A DNA stretch of 64,000 nucleotides from the NCBI RefSeq assembly GCF_000004195.4, contig NC_030681.2, positions 27,108,982 through 27,172,981 on the forward strand, read 5' to 3'. Made by a program: the position numbers and the translations under genes. Under the pieces are notes generated by a model. The model worked only from the letters and a program-made list of their open reading frames with translations, was not told where the DNA came from and ran no database searches. The stretch is from Xenopus tropicalis (lineage: Eukaryota; Chordata; Amphibia; Anura; Pipidae). Positions 43,049-56,336 of the stretch are shown here, piece by piece. The number at the start of each line of letters is the position of its first letter. Position 1 is the first letter of the stretch.

Positions 43049-45284
43049 TTCAAGGCAAATGCAAAAATAGCAAGATTCCTTACGGCTTGTACTGAGAAAT
43101 GCCATAAAGCTATATCGGTGCAAGTGTTCCTCTGTCTGAAAAGAATTAAAGAAATAATGAGCAAATCCATGATCGTTGGTTTAGAGTAGCGCAGAGGAGT
43201 CTCATTATGGGGAAGCTTTTGTGGTGGCGCCTGAAGGTCTCAATAAGGAATATACAGTATGTTTCCTTTTGTGCCATAGTTTTACTCCAGTATGCTGCTC
43301 CAGAACCAATGAATACATGGTTTGTTGTGCAGAGGAACGTATAGGAATGTAGTACATGGCTAGTGCTTTAATAATATTATTATTATTGTGCAAAATGCTC
43401 AATAATTAATATATCAAACATTATCATCGATGCAATAAACACAATGCAATTAGAGCTCATATTATGTGAAATCCCATAATTCTGATAGTGATTCAAAATG
43501 TATTTCCACCCAAAATGTGTCTGCTGATGCCCCAATGATGATGATAGTTTGCCTTCCCCTTATTTGACACAAAGCAGTACCTTGTTGCAGCAGACATGAT
43601 ACCGACAGCTACAAATCACTCGCTGCTGATCTCAGAACATGATTCAATGCACAAGTCTGTAACACTCCATGTTTTATGGGTGGGGGAATGTTATCGAAAT
43701 ACCTTGTTTAAGTTTTATCTCCATGCTACTAATGCAAAACATCATATGACTTCACCCAATTACTCATACAGAAACACTCCTATCTTAAGGCAATACAGTA
43801 TATGAGCCTTCATTCAGCTGAATACTGACCTATCTTCTCTATCGACATTCCACAAAGCCTCTCCTGATCCCTTTGTAGGTTCTTCACTCTTTAATCCCAG
43901 TCCCTAAAATCTAATTTCTCATCTGTTCCTACAGCTCACTGGCATCTTGAGTTCATTTGCTCAGTTCATATGGCCCTCTCCCACTCATTCAGCCACAATA
44001 TGTGTTATGTTTATGAAATCATTATTATGGATGCGTAAAAAAGGTACATTTGCTATTTCTTCCCTACATTACCAGTCACACTCTTCTCATTCTCTCAAGT
44101 TAATATTTGACCTCATGGGGTGCTAAGAGACAACATGGATCATTAAGTCCGCAAGTGCAGGTGTGTTTGCATTTCCCCTACTCAGTGGCAGGCCAAGCAG
44201 ATAGGGCAGCCTAGGCAACCCTACTGGCCACCTCTCCCCTCTGCTGAAGACTGGAGCCAAGTGATAAGCACAATGAAGACCAGGGTCAAGTGAAAAGTGA
44301 GTGGTGGGGGGATGAGGGCCCAGACTAGGGGTACAGAAGAGGTACATGCCTAGCACCATCCCACCATTGCTCCCTAGGCACGTTCATACTGCCTCCCCCT
44401 AGTTTTGGACCTGTACCACGGTCAGTTGCAAGTAAAACTCCATTCATTAATGGTTCTTGTGTCAAAATGGAGTCTTTGCAATTCTGTATAATAAGGCCCA
44501 AAGCAGCCGCCTTCCTGTTTCAAATCAAGGGCTGCTTAATACAGAATTACAGCAACTTCCAGATTAGATTAGGCAGTAGTTCTGGGTTCCCTTAGCACCT
44601 TGCGTCAATGGGCGCAGCACACTTGTGACTAGAGAATAGGAAGGACACTTGCATGTTTAACACCAGAAAATGACAGCAACCAGGCTTTAAAATTAATTGA
44701 CGGGTTTTGTTAATTTTGGGTCTTAATTGCTCCTAAGGTGCTATCTGGCAGAAAGGAATAACAACTGGGTAAAACTTAAAAAGTTTTACATACAGGGAGC
44801 TAAATTCTAATTTGAAAAATTCCAAAACTCACCAAAGTTGAATGTGCACTTATTTATTAATAATCTACAAAAAAGTAAAATAAAACTTGTGCAATTACAT
44901 TCTATCCACCATTTCTAAAGAGTCTACCATGTTTTACAAAAACCTGAAAAGCTTGAATTGGTTCAGTTGTAAGGCAGTTTGTGTGTAGGTGCAAAACCTG
45001 AATGGACCCCTTGAAGCCTGGGGCCCCATGACATAGAGAAGTGAAAATGGGATTTGTGGGTTGTGAAAGGTGCAGGACATGTGGGGAAGTTGGCATATTT
45101 TGGGCGGATCATTGGTGGGGGTGTTGAGGGTAAATCATGAATTTTGTCATGACATCTCTCATTGACTACATGAACGGGCCAGCTTTTATATGCTGAAATT
45201 GTAAATGTGAGCTTTTTTGCTCATAATAAATCTTTCTTTTTCTTATGAAAAATCTTTTGACAATACATACAGTATTGTGGTCAA
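43049..45284. other. unique sequence with diverged repeats, no gene
   Basis: 44180-44400 has GCAGGCC...CCTAGGCA GC-rich sequence like a worn hAT-type element. 44800-44990 matches the dispersed repeat at 11815-12080. (ATT)n at 43372-43386. No coding evidence. Confidence 0.45.
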
Positions 45285-45479
45285 TAGGGATGAGCGATTT
45301 TTTTTGCCAAGCATGAATTCACTGTGAAATTTCCACATTTTGCCAATTTTTTACCGAAACTGCTATGTTAAAAACATTATAAGAAGTTGTCCATGTTTGG
45401 TAGCCGCATTTTGTGAATATTCCCACCTTTTTGCAAAATTTTCAGCAATTTCACAACAGGACAGATTCGCTCATAACTA
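45285..45479. mobile_element. MITE of the GCGAATC family, diverged
   Basis: AGGGATGAGCGATTTTTTTTG at the left; GGACAGATTCGCTCATAACTA at the right. Confidence 0.72.
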
Positions 45480-46800
45480 ATGGCCATAGCTGAACAGATA
45501 ACTGTGCAATTAATATCTATAAAAATAAATTTTTGTCTTTGAGCTATTTTAATTGCAAGCCTTCTGGCCCTGTCTTCTTATTAAAAAGAATGTATCCCAG
45601 AGGAAATCATCTTTCTGATCCTATGCATACCAGTACAACTGCCAGACATAAGCCAGGAAAAATTCCCAGTTTCCAAGCCAATATACAATAGAGTCCCGGC
45701 TAGCAAGCAGGAGAGTTTCAGTGTTTACTGACCATGTAATTAAAAGGACGATTTGCTCTACTTGCTGACCCTTAGCACCATATTTCCTGCTCAGGCAAGG
45801 GAAAGAAAAAATATTAGTTGCTTTTTTACCAGAGAAACAAGTGTCATCCATACCAACAAATGATTTATTAGCCGTCCTTCAGCATATTCCCATGGGAATA
45901 GACATTTTACATTTCTGTTAATTTATGTCATCCTGCAGGTTCCCAGACACATCAGCCTCCTTTGTTCGTTAAGTTGCAGTAAAGATTTATAGACTGTGTT
46001 AGATCAATCTGGTCTTAAAACTATGGCACCTTTGCAATGTTAGAGCTGTCAATAAACCAACGTATCTTCTGTTTTCAAAGGGAAAGTGTGCTGAGCAGCA
46101 AAAGTAAAGGGGCTAAAGCTTTGGTAGTTGTGCTCTAGTATCAACCAAGGAAAAATCACTTGGAAACAAAAATCGTTTTTATACAGTACTTGTTGATTTT
46201 AGGGTACTTGTGTTTACAAGTGAGGGTTTAGCTCTTTAGCCTCTGGCTGCAAATTGTAAGTGGATCTAGGATGTCTACTTTACAATGTTACCCCTGTATC
46301 AGGTTGCACTGGCAATCTGTGGATTCTGGCCAATGCCAGAGGGGCTGCTGTAAGATGCCATAGACAGTCACTATTTATTGGGCTGGTCGGGGCTGTTTTT
46401 GGCCTCTGTGTACTTGAAATGTAAGGGCCTATTTTGAATTCCAGTCCAGGCCTGCCGTCTTATTATGGTCCAAATGCAAAAGTAAATAGATACAAATATT
46501 AAACAGGTTGCTCTTCCTCAGTACACCTTCTTAGTATGAAAGTGACCAGGTTATTATAAAACAAGCAACAGCTTAATAATAAACTGGTTAATAACGGCAT
46601 CAAGTTTCATCCTCTCCCTAAGAGCTATCACTGTGCCACTACCACTTTAACCACCACAATGATGACACTCACATTAGGTTAAAAACTACCACAGTAGACT
46701 TAAAAACTGGTTAATAACTAGGACTATGCCAGATTTTTGCCCCAGATTTCAAACTTTCACAAAGGATTTAGCCAAATCCCAAACCAAATCCTAAATATTT
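45480..46800. other. unique sequence, no gene
   Basis: No coding block or transposon ends recognised. Confidence 0.45.
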
Positions 46801-47060
46801 GTAATAAAAGGCACTATGTTTGCCCAGTAGCAGTAACCCATAGCAACCAATAAGATGTTTGCTTTTAAAAAGGTGACCAATAAATTCTACCTGCTCATTG
46901 GTTGCTATGGGTTAATGCTCCAAGGCAAATTTAGTGCCTTTTATTACATAACCCCCAAAGTTTGCCCACGTGCAGTAACCCAAAGAAACCATTAAGATGT
47001 TTGCTTTTAAGCAGGTAACTGTTACCTACTGATCGGTTGCTATAGGCAATTAGACCACAA
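46801..47060. mobile_element. MITE of the AGTAACCCATAGCAACC family, one full and one partial copy
   Basis: GTAATAAAAGGCACTATGTT and TTAGTGCCTTTTATTACAT are inverted ends (46801-46950). A partial copy with TTTGCCCACGTGCAGTAACC follows to about 47060. Confidence 0.8.
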
Positions 47061-48347
47061 TTTTATTATATTATATATTTTATTAACACCCGCTGGCGCT
47101 AAATGGAACCAACATAGTAACCAATTGTATAGCAACCAATAAATTAGCTTTGATGAGTCAAGTTAATTGGTTACCGCCCTGTATCAACTTTGTCAGTATA
47201 TTGACAGGCAGTGCGTTTGCACCACATTTAGTAAACATTGCCAGCTAAATCAGATGTTACTGTAAAGCGCATTGTATTCAACTGAAGTGTGGAACAAAAA
47301 TATGCACTCTGTCCCAAAATTATCTGTTCATGCAGTAATGACATAATTCCATCCGATAGGATTCCAAGAAAGGAAATGTCACCTTCAGAAAAGGAAATAG
47401 CTATTTACAGGCAGAGTATAAAATATCTGCAATTGTGTGACAAAGGAATGTGTATTGGCCGAGGCAGGAGGCACCGCAGTAGCTTCACCAGAGCCTTTCT
47501 GGCCTGTACAATGGAAAATGATGAATTTAAGCTGGTTGGGTGCAGAGAGAGAATTTGATTATTGTGTTTTTGTCAGCAGCAAAGTCAGGGCAGGCACTAT
47601 CAGAGGCTGTATCAGTATTGCCGTGATTAAGGCTTATCAACAGTTTCTCTCTGCTTCGGAGACCTCTAAAACAAATATATTTGTTCTGTATCTGCATCGA
47701 ACATCACTCAGTACTATTTCTACATAAATGGATTGTTCCTAAATGCCAAAATCCACAGAAATTACTTGATGTCTTGCCCAAACTCATACCCCGTTGAATT
47801 AGGAGAAAAAATTAAGAGAAGAAAAAAACGACTTTGATCCTGCAAACGATCACACGAAATAACACAACATGTAATTGAACTGTTATGAAATCCAAATTCC
47901 AGTAAATGGCATATGCTCCAAGGCTTGGAAATGGAATGGTATTACTAGAATATGGCCCTGAATTGGGGCATTCTATTACTAAAGAGTAATAGAATTTAGT
48001 ATTACTAAATTTTAGGTTAGTGGGAGGGGTCACAGTAGCCCCCTAATATGTCAGATTCTGCCAGATTCTTAGCGATTTGTGATGGGGGTGTGGACATGAT
48101 GTTCCTTCCCCTTATAACGTGGAACATAATTTCAATGTTTTATGCTTATAAATCAGTGCAGGATACGAAACACGTCACAAATTTATATTGCTGTCTTTGA
48201 TTTGCCACCTTGCTATGAACCCAGGGCTGCTGCCATTGAACCACTGGCACTGACCTACATATTTAACTGATTGGAAGACGTGATTGTTTGGTGTTGTGGG
48301 AATTGTCTAACCTTTAATTGAGGGGCTTGGGGCCTAAACACCTGGGC
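47061..48347. other. unique sequence; candidate conserved non-coding stretch at 47330-47720
   Basis: 47330-47720 has balanced composition, no repeat ends and no convincing frame (two overlapping frames of 89 and 96 codons lack motifs). This is the look of a conserved enhancer, but conservation cannot be tested here. Confidence 0.35.
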
Positions 48348-48590
48348 TAGGGTTGCCACCTGTCTGGTTTTGACCCAGACAGCCCGGTTTTCGGAAGGGC
48401 TCTCCGGGTCAAAACCTCCTGCCAAATTAGAAAAAACAGGCAGGACTTACTGAGATTGGCCAATCGCGTCATAGCCCTGCCAAGTGATGGCACTCCTGCC
48501 CCGTGACATCACAGTCCCGCCTCTTCCTTGTTCCCGTGACATCACTGCCCTCCCCCTTCCAGGAGACAAACCCTAAACTGGGCCATAGTT
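48348..48590. mobile_element. dispersed foldback repeat, GGGTTGCCACCTGTCTGG end
   Basis: TAGGGTTGCCACCTGTCTGG followed by GGTTTTGACCC...GGGTCAAAACC inverted blocks, then GTGACATCAC repeats. The right end is unclear. Confidence 0.55.
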
Positions 48591-49582
48591 TCAAGTGTGT
48601 GCACATTATTCAAAGCCTGGTTTAACGTCCATTTTGGAAGTAATTGGGGTTGTTTAATGTCTAATGTGACAGACAGGTCAAAATATTAATGTGTCACAAA
48701 GTTCTGGTCACCGGTACTGCATTGAGGGGGTAGTAAGGCAGTCATTGAAGAATGAGATGCCAGTTCTCTAGGTAGGTTGGTAGGAGGAGTCTCTATTCCC
48801 CTGCTGTGCTACTGGTGGAAACTGCTTTCTGCATCCATTAATTACCAGCTAATTATTTGTGTGTGTGCCAATTATTTGATGGAGTACCTTGTTTATCAAG
48901 CATCTCTGGCCCATTTGAATGTCAAGAGTTCAGTGCACCCCTCATGCCTTATTGTAGAACTAGTTATTGTTCCCAAATCCCTATGTTATTAATTCTTTGT
49001 CTATCTAAAGAAGCAAGAATAAAGAACCCCAATACCCCAACACCAAGCAAATTCAAACACTTAATTTTGAATGTTTATTCAGGCATGATGTAAGGTTTTG
49101 GAAGGGTTATAGCTTGGGGGTTGTTTATTCCAGTGGTTGGATAAGGATGCTGGTCCCTTTGCTTCAAGCTGTAGGCTTTTTTCATGAGGCTACAGTGCGC
49201 TGACCATCTTTGTTTGGGACTAAAAATCTAAAGAAACATTCATTTATTAGTCATCACTCACTGAATTCTGATTTGCCCATTCCGAGAGGCTAGTTTAGCA
49301 CTGGCATGGCAAGTCTGTGAAGCCTATAGGCCTCATTTGCAAACAGCATTTAGCTGTTTGCAAATAGCCATAGACCTCTGTGCATGGCCTTTGGATTCAG
49401 CATTGACTATGTTAGCATAGGATCCAAGAGAGGCGGATGGGAGGAGGTACATAGATGTCGCAATTACTCTGTAAGTGACCACTCTTGCACTTGCACCCCA
49501 GGGATTGTTAATGACCCATTATGTCAACGCTGGGCAAATCCATTCAACAAACATGATTACTGTACCGCCAACATATATGTTA
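48591..49582. other. unique sequence, no gene
   Basis: No domain or repeat end recognised. Confidence 0.45.
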
Positions 49583-49676
49583 TTCTGCATGTCCAATGTA
49601 TGAAACCACTTATTGTACAGCGCTGCGGGATATGTTGGCACTTTATAAATAAATGTTAATAATAAAATAATAATAT
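49583..49676 (+). mobile_element. L2/CR1-type 3' tail fragment
   Basis: GCATGTCCAATGTATGAAACC, CAGCGCTGCGGGATATGTTG, then CACTTTATAAATAAATG and (AAT)n; only the last ~90 bp of the tail. Confidence 0.75.
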
Positions 49677-49755
49677 ATAGGAATGCATAAACACACCACC
49701 ACCATCAAAAACCCATGTTTTCTTCTGTGCCATCTGGGTGTAGAATTTGGAGCCT

Positions 49756-50006
49756 AAGGGCTGTGACACACGGGGAGATTAGTCACCATGCAACAAATCT
49801 CCCCGAAATGCCATCCCACTGGCTAGAATGTAAATCACCGGTGGGATGGCATACGCAGCGCCGACATCGACGAAGTTTCCTCTCAAGGCATATTGCCGCA
49901 CCACGTATGCCTTCCCACTGGGGATGATTAGTCGGGGGGATTAGTCGCCCACGACAAGGGAGATTTGCTGTGCAGCGACTAATCTCCCCATCTGCCACAG
50001 CCCTAA
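49756..50006. mobile_element. ~250-bp MITE, GGGGAGATTAGTC family
   Basis: AAGGGCTGTGACACACGGGG at the left and CCCCATCTGCCACAGCCCTA at the right. GGGGAGATTAGTC pairs with GACTAATCTCCCC. The interior has a further GATGGCAT...GCATACG foldback. Confidence 0.83.
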
Positions 50007-50814
50007 GGGGATCTACCAATGAATAATAACATTGATGATAGGATTCCTTCACCTGTACCATGTCTACTGCCCTAATGGCATGTAATATGTAATATAATGA
50101 GAAATGTTATCATTGTACGTGGATCTGAGCCCCTGGCTAACAGGTCCCATTCAGCTACACACAGCAAAGCCTTAAACATAAAACCATACTTCCAGTTCCT
50201 GTTGTAAAGTTTATTTTTAATTTAGTTTTAAGTCATTGCAGTGAATATAATTGAAATCTCCTTGTATCATCATGCAGAGCTTTATCGTCCTGTGCTAATT
50301 TCCTCATGGTGCGTTTCATGTGATTAATGAGAAGAAGTTCTGCGAGCATGAATCACCCTTAATTCGCAGACTTGTTAAAATCTGAAACAAAGAACTTTGA
50401 GCAATAAAAGCCTCCGAGGATTCCAAAAAGTAAAGAGTCATCTTCCCCTAAACAAGTTTGGGCACAAAACACTTTGGTCTTGATCAAATACTTTTGTGGT
50501 GGAACAAAGAATGAATATATCTTGTAAACATCTGATTATTTATACTGTCTGTTTGATTTAGCAGCACCAAGACACTGATAACAGGGGAACCGTCTGGTTC
50601 ATTCAGTAAGCGGGTCCTAAGGGGGACATATGAGCTGCCTGAACTTATCTGCTTCTTCAATAAACTTCTTTTAAAGTCAAAATTGTTTTTAGAAAAAGGT
50701 ATGTAGGTATGATCCAGAAATAGAAGCTGCTCTAGATGTTGTAAAACCACAACTTCCAGCATTGCTTCAGCAATTCCACTTATCACAGGACATCGAGCAT
50801 GGTTACCTTAGGTA
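50007..50814. other. unique sequence; candidate conserved non-coding stretch at 50200-50470
   Basis: 50200-50470 has TTTAATTTAG, ATTAATGAG and CATGTGATTAATG homeodomain- or POU-like motifs in unique sequence. No gene seen. Regulatory role is speculative. Confidence 0.35.
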
Positions 50815-51103
50815 GGGATATATTGGAATTTTAGCAGCTATCTGGTTGCTAGGGTCCAAATAACCCAAGCAACCAGGCAGCGGTTTAAATGAGAGACAGG
50901 AATATAAATAGAAGAGGGTCTGAATATAAAGATAAGCAATAAAAACTACCAATAACAATAACATTGTAGCCTCAAAGAGTAATAGTTGTTTGGCTGCTGG
51001 GGTCAGTGACCCTCATTTGAAAGACCAACTGAGAAGTTGATAAGAATTGGCCATTCTATATCATACTAAAAGTTAACTGAAAGGTGAATCACCCCTTTAA
51101 CTG
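50815..51103. mobile_element. dispersed repeat, GGGGTCAGTGACC family
   Basis: Contains GGTTGCTAGGGTCCAAATAA, AAGCAATAAAAACTACCAAT and TAGCCTCAAAGAGTAATAG, ending GTTAACTGAAAGGTGAATCA. The inverted counterpart is at 52560-52892. Confidence 0.7.
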
Positions 51104-51175
51104 AACGCAGACCATTTCTTTATTCAAGTTCACCTGCTAATTTTGTTGTCCTGCAACAAGGAATACTGTAGGCAA

Positions 51176-51373
51176 CAGGGGCATAACTACAGAGGAAGCA
51201 GACCCTGCGGCTGCAGGGGGGCCCAAAAGGCATAGGGGGCCCCATGAGGCCCTAAATAATGAACAATACAATATATATTGGTAAATATATTGGTAAAACG
51301 GGTCAACCTGTGGCCATTATAGGGCCCTAAAATGCTGTGCTGTGGGGCCCAATAGCATCTAGTTATGCCACTG
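51176..51373. mobile_element. 198-bp hAT-type MITE, CAGGGGCATAACTA family
   Basis: CAGGGGCATAACTAC at the left, TAGTTATGCCACTG at the right, flanked by GTAGGCAA and GTAGGCTA (7/8 duplication, 51168-51175 and 51374-51381). The interior is rich in GGGGCCC. Confidence 0.9.
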
Positions 51374-51381
51374 GTAGGCTA

Positions 51382-51814
51382 CCTATCATTACTTTAATAC
51401 CAGTACAGATCATTAAATCTGGGGAAAAGGGTTACTGGTTGTCTTGGTTGTTCCTAGAAGTGTAGTATGGACACATTAAATATCTCATATATAAACCCGG
51501 TATCATTTAAGGGAGGTGAATGCTGCTCCCAAACTAGGGATTGTACAGAGGCCTGAAACCAAATTGATTTACACTCAGCAAATCCCTCATTTCGACTGGA
51601 ATAGTTCTACACAGCCATTGCTTTATATTCCTTATATTCTGTATACTCATTGTTGTACTTTTTATTGGTACCTATGTTATGTTCCTAAAGTATCTAATAT
51701 CTAATAAAAAGCTTTTATTTATTTATCTATCCACTCCCATGTCTGATGGTCCATGGGAATGTGCTATGGGGCTGTGCAGGTCCCTGTGAGAATTTTGCCC
51801 TAAACCCTTAAGAG
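51382..51814. other. unique sequence, no gene
   Basis: Nothing recognised. Confidence 0.45.
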
Positions 51815-51966
51815 CATTATTTAAAAGGCCTTAAGACTGCCCAGGAGCAGTAACCCATAGCAACCAATCAGCAGGTAGAATTTACCAGTCCCCTGTTTAA
51901 ATGTAAACATTTTACTGGTTGCTATGGGTTACTGCTACTGGGCAAACTTAGTGTCTTTTATTACAT
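51815..51966. mobile_element. MITE of the AGTAACCCATAGCAACC family
   Basis: GCCCAGGAGCAGTAACCCAT at the left arm, TATGGGTTACTGCTACTGGGC at the right arm, closing TTAGTGTCTTTTATTACATG. Confidence 0.82.
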
Positions 51967-52375
51967 GTGGGGGTAAGTACCCCAAAGCAACCCTTTCTCA
52001 CTCTCTTTATAGATATATACTGTACACGTATGTATGTATTTCGTTCCACCTATTTTCAGGCCCAGCATTCTAACTGTGTATATCAGAAAATGACATATGA
52101 TCATTGTTCTGCTTCTAAACTGCTCCTGATTGCTTTACAGGCTGGGTATATAAGATGGGGTAAAGGGATTATAATGATATTTTGTTGTTTTTTTTATTTT
52201 TAACTCAACTTTCCTTGTGAAAAACAATATAAAGGCTTCTGTGTGAGAAGGAAGTTCAAAGCAGTGATTCTCCTTTGAGTTAACGTTTAGTATGTTATAG
52301 AATAGCCTATTTTTAGCAAATTTTTAATTGACCCTTTTTTAATTTTTTATGTTTTGTGTCTCAACCCTTTTTCCT
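51967..52375. other. unique AT-rich sequence, no gene
   Basis: Nothing recognised. Confidence 0.45.
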
Positions 52376-52556
52376 TGTAGATTGTAAGCTCTTTTGGGCA
52401 GGGCCCTCTTCACCTCTTGTATCGGTTATTGATTGCTTTATATGTTACTCTGTATGTCCAATGTATGAAACCCTCTTACTGTACAGCGCTGCGGAATATG
52501 TTGGCGCTTTATAAATAAATGTTAATAATAATAATAATAATAATAATTATTATTTG
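52376..52556 (+). mobile_element. L2/CR1-type 3' tail, most complete copy
   Basis: GTAGATTGTAAGCTCTTTTG, CAGGGCCCTCTTCACCTC, CAGCGCTGCGGAATATGTTG, CGCTTTATAAATAAATG and (AAT)n in order. This matches the layout of the 3' tail shared by L2 LINEs and MIR-type SINEs in vertebrates. Confidence 0.82.
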
Positions 52557-52559
52557 CCT

Positions 52560-52892
52560 GCCTGTTTCCCATTCTCAAACGTTGTTCACTGACCCCAGTA
52601 GCCAAAAACTATTGGACTGGGAGGCTACAATTTTATTGTTATTGTTACTTTTTATTACTTATCTTTTGATTCAGTCCCCCTACTTTTATATTTCAGTCTT
52701 TCATTGAAGCCACTATCTGGTTGGTTGGTTATGTTGGATTCTAGCTGCTGAAATTCCAAACTTGAAAGCTGCTGAACAAAAAGATGAATTATTTAAAAAC
52801 CACCAACAATAAAAAATGAAGACCAATTGCAAATTGTCTCCGAATGTCTGATTCATGCTAGAAGTTAAGTTAAGTGTAAATTACCCCTTTAA
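52560..52892. mobile_element. dispersed repeat, GGGGTCAGTGACC family, inverted copy
   Basis: CACTGACCCCAGTAGCCAAA, then the reverse of the AGTAATAG...AACAATAACATTG block of 50815-51103, then AAAAATGAAGACCAATTGCA near the end. Confidence 0.7.
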
Positions 52893-54800
52893 TGACACAT
52901 TTTTATTTTACAACAGATTTTTGAGGTGTGAAGTATATAACCCACCTTTCCAAACATACTTCTTATTCACTGGTGCTCCTGGCTATCTGTAATCCCTGTA
53001 CACCAATCAGTCACAAGCACCAATGACATATGAACAAATAATAATAACAAAAAGAAAACTCAGCTATTTCTACCGTGTAATATCTGGGTCTCTTAATTAC
53101 TGTCATCCTGGCCACATATGGAATTCATCTTCTGACAATGTGAATTTGATCAGATAGAGGCAGAGTGTTAAAAGCTTCTTGGACCTGTTTTAAGAAGAGA
53201 ACAAGCTGCTAAATGGTTTCCTTGAAAACACAAATGGTAAAAAAAAAAGGAAAAGCAAAGACCATTATGGGTGGCGAAAACTGAATCTGCAAAAGGGCAG
53301 AGGTTAGTAGGAAGCCGGCGGAGCTTAATCACGGGTTTGATGAAAAGAGCATTTGTTCAGCCATTCCATGACGCGACTGATCTGACATCAAAACACACAA
53401 GATCTATGGTAAAATGATTTTATTGGGAGAGTGTGATGCCGGTATGTACTGGCCAATCCCAGGCTGCGTTACAGCTGGAACGTTATCAGATATCTAGAGA
53501 AGGATATCCTTGACATGAAGGGAACAGCTGTTGGCATCAGAGAGAAAGCAAATATATCCAAATCCCGTGTTCCCCAACTCAATTTATCAGTGTCTAAAAA
53601 TATACCGTAATGGGAGAATGCAACAAATATCCTTAACGGAAAACAATACACTGTTTATTCAAATGAAAGCCTACCCCTACTGTTAACAATAAGAATATTG
53701 TTACTGAGAAGTTGTATGGCACATAAGTTCATAAAGTCATAAATGGACTGATTCACACACCTGCAAATAAGCTAGCAAAACACCATAGGGGGCATTTAAA
53801 TGATAGCAGATGCAAGTCTTTGAGCAGTAAGGGTTCCAAAAGCTCAAACTTTAATGCTCATTCAAAAAGCACTAGCAACCCAGGCCTATCTGCTCTACTC
53901 TGAACCAATCCGGTGCAAGTTGCCTATGTGCCTGCCCCCACTCGTCATGAATACAGCTCTGCTGAATGGAGGCAGCTCTGTATTCATAAAGCCCAGGCAG
54001 GTCTCTGCTCTCTATTTTAGATCACAGAGACCGGAACCAACTCAGAAACGTCCAGGGCAGTGTGCAAAAAACATACAACTACAGTGCATTCAAAATTCAG
54101 TGTTTTTAGGTCAATATGTGCAGATGGAATTATTTCCACCAAAGAGATGCTAGGGTGTTGGAAACAGTGCTAGCATGTGACTCACCATGTGGAATTTTTT
54201 GTGTATTGAGGGTAAGAGCTAAATGACACAACTTACCAGGTGGAACAGGGGGAACAGCTTTCCTGGGCCCAGAAGGTATGGGGTGTGAAGGGGGACGTGG
54301 CCATGCTGCACTTGCTTGCAATAGCTGGGCCCCCCTGCTGTCAATATTGAATGGGGATAGGATAGGCGGGAGGGGGAGTTACTCACTCTAGTTTATCCAA
54401 TCTCCATGAGGCTTTACCAGGACTGAAACTTCTGTGACAAAACGTGTAGTACAGAAAGCTATGGGGGGGAGATGAAAATGCAGAAGGCGAGAAACCAGTG
54501 ACACAGATGGTATGGATTTGCAGCGAATTTCCATGTGTTGCCATTGGCGGATATTTTCGTGAAACTGCGCCTTTGCCATGCAACATTTTGCATAAGGTCT
54601 GTTTCTTTATTAAGCAACAACTGCAGGTAGGGTTAGAGTGGGCCCCACCGACCCTGCCTTCCTACTCCACCCCCCATTACAGCCGCAAGGGGGGGAAGGG
54701 TTAGGTGTAGACTGGTGGCGAGTTTTGTGACTGGGGTGGGGGCCCCTAAAGTGACATCCCCCGTGGTCTCCAGACACCCCAGTCTAACAATGATTAAAAT
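52893..54800. other. unique sequence, no gene
   Basis: 54211-54330 and 54630-54780 are GC-rich with GGGCCC motifs and may be worn hAT-type MITE pieces. Short overlapping frames only. Confidence 0.4.
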
Positions 54801-56336
54801 GCAACACTGATATAAATTGTTCCTATCATTGTACTACTGTTGTCATAGACTTTCTATACCTAAAACCTCAGTCTTGCTAAACACAAGCGCTACCCTGGGC
54901 CCCCGTCATTGGATCCATGAATAAAGCTCTGGGGAAGAAGGGAAAATAAGAGAAAGAAAGCAAGTGTTGCACGTGGCTGAGCTTAAAATGATCCTGACAG
55001 GATCTCAGTGTAAGCGAGGAACATGTCTGCTTCAATATAAAGTGCTCCAGGTCTATATTAGGAACCAACATTCACTGACTTCTTTCTCTTTCTGGTTCAT
55101 ATTTTTACAAGATCTTGTGAAATTTCTAAGCATTGGTCTCTTATATCCTGGGCCAAGACAAGATGTTTTCAAGCCACACTGCCTACAGTATTTCCAGAGA
55201 AGCAGACGTTTCATTATCAGGTCGGTGTCATGTCTTTCCAAAGGGTTCCTGGGTAGTCGACGGGCTAAAAGTTAAAATAAATATTTGCAGTCAGTCATCA
55301 TTTGAGTAATCTGCACCTCTCCCGGAGCCTTGTGCAATATGGTGTCGCTCCGAGTGCAAGAAAAACAGGAGACTGCTTAAAATAACTGCTTTTTCTGACA
55401 TGCACAATGTGTGTGTTTGGCTTTGGGAATCTGATATTATAATTAGTGGATTAACAAAATTGCAGTTTTATAAGCATTTACCCAGGGCCGGAGTTAGGGA
55501 TGAGGGCTGGTGCCACCAGTCTTAGGGAAAATATGTGTGTAACTTGTCTAACCTACATCTCTCGCTAAACTACAACCCTCCAGCTGGAACTGAACTGCAA
55601 CTCTGGTACTGGGGAATCGCAGTTCAGCAAAAGCTGGGTAAACATAAAAGAAAATCTAGCAATTTCTAAAAAATACATAATTTGGATTTGGTTCCATATT
55701 TTAGTGAATGCCAACACTTTTTGCTGGATTTGGCCAAATCAGGGTCCAGCTGAACTGAACCGGAACCATTAAAGGACAAGGAAAGGTTGAATCGTATTAT
55801 TGCTAACCTCAGACAAGGCTAGGATTAGAAATGTACAATGTACTTGCCAGTAAATTTCTAATACCCTGTGAATCCCTCCATTCCCTGCCCTGCTGCCAGA
55901 TCAACTTTGGTAAGCACTCAGTGCCTGCTCCAGGCCCTCCTCCTCTGCAATGGACCCTCCTATGCCCCGCCCCATTTTCCTGACCTGTGACCTCACCTCC
56001 CCACCTCCCAATAATATCAGTGCCCAGTCCCCACCCACAGGCCAGTATTTTCATGCAAAAAATGTGTCAACCCTACTTACACACTGAAATCGAAATAATC
56101 GGCACCAGAAGCCGCCGCTCCCTACAATAGTACCCTGGGCCAGTACAGTTTTCAGCAAAGAGGAGAACCAGCCCAGGAGCTGACGTTAAGAATATTAATC
56201 TCTGGGTGATACCTGAAAAAATCAGACTCAAATGCATCAATGCAGTGCAATTGCCCCCCTTGTAGCTGCCATTCTAATCCATCTCATGCTCACGCCATAT
56301 ATTCAGATGGGTCAAAAATATAACGAGCTCTCAATT
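54801..56336. other. unique sequence with possible MITE edges, no gene
   Basis: CAGGGCCGGAGTTAGGGATG near 55485 resembles a hAT-type end, and TTAAAGGACAAGGAAAGG near 55770 a T2-type end. No full elements delimited. 54960-55400 is repeat-free. Confidence 0.4.

Noticed and set aside
42818..43189. Overlapping open frames of 123 codons (+) and 99 codons (-)
   Set aside because: They fall in the foldback of a GCGAATC-family MITE.
46825..46920. X-box-like CCATAGCAACC motifs in other places
   Set aside because: They belong to a dispersed MITE family (also at 30541 and 51815), have only half of the palindrome, and are not near any gene.
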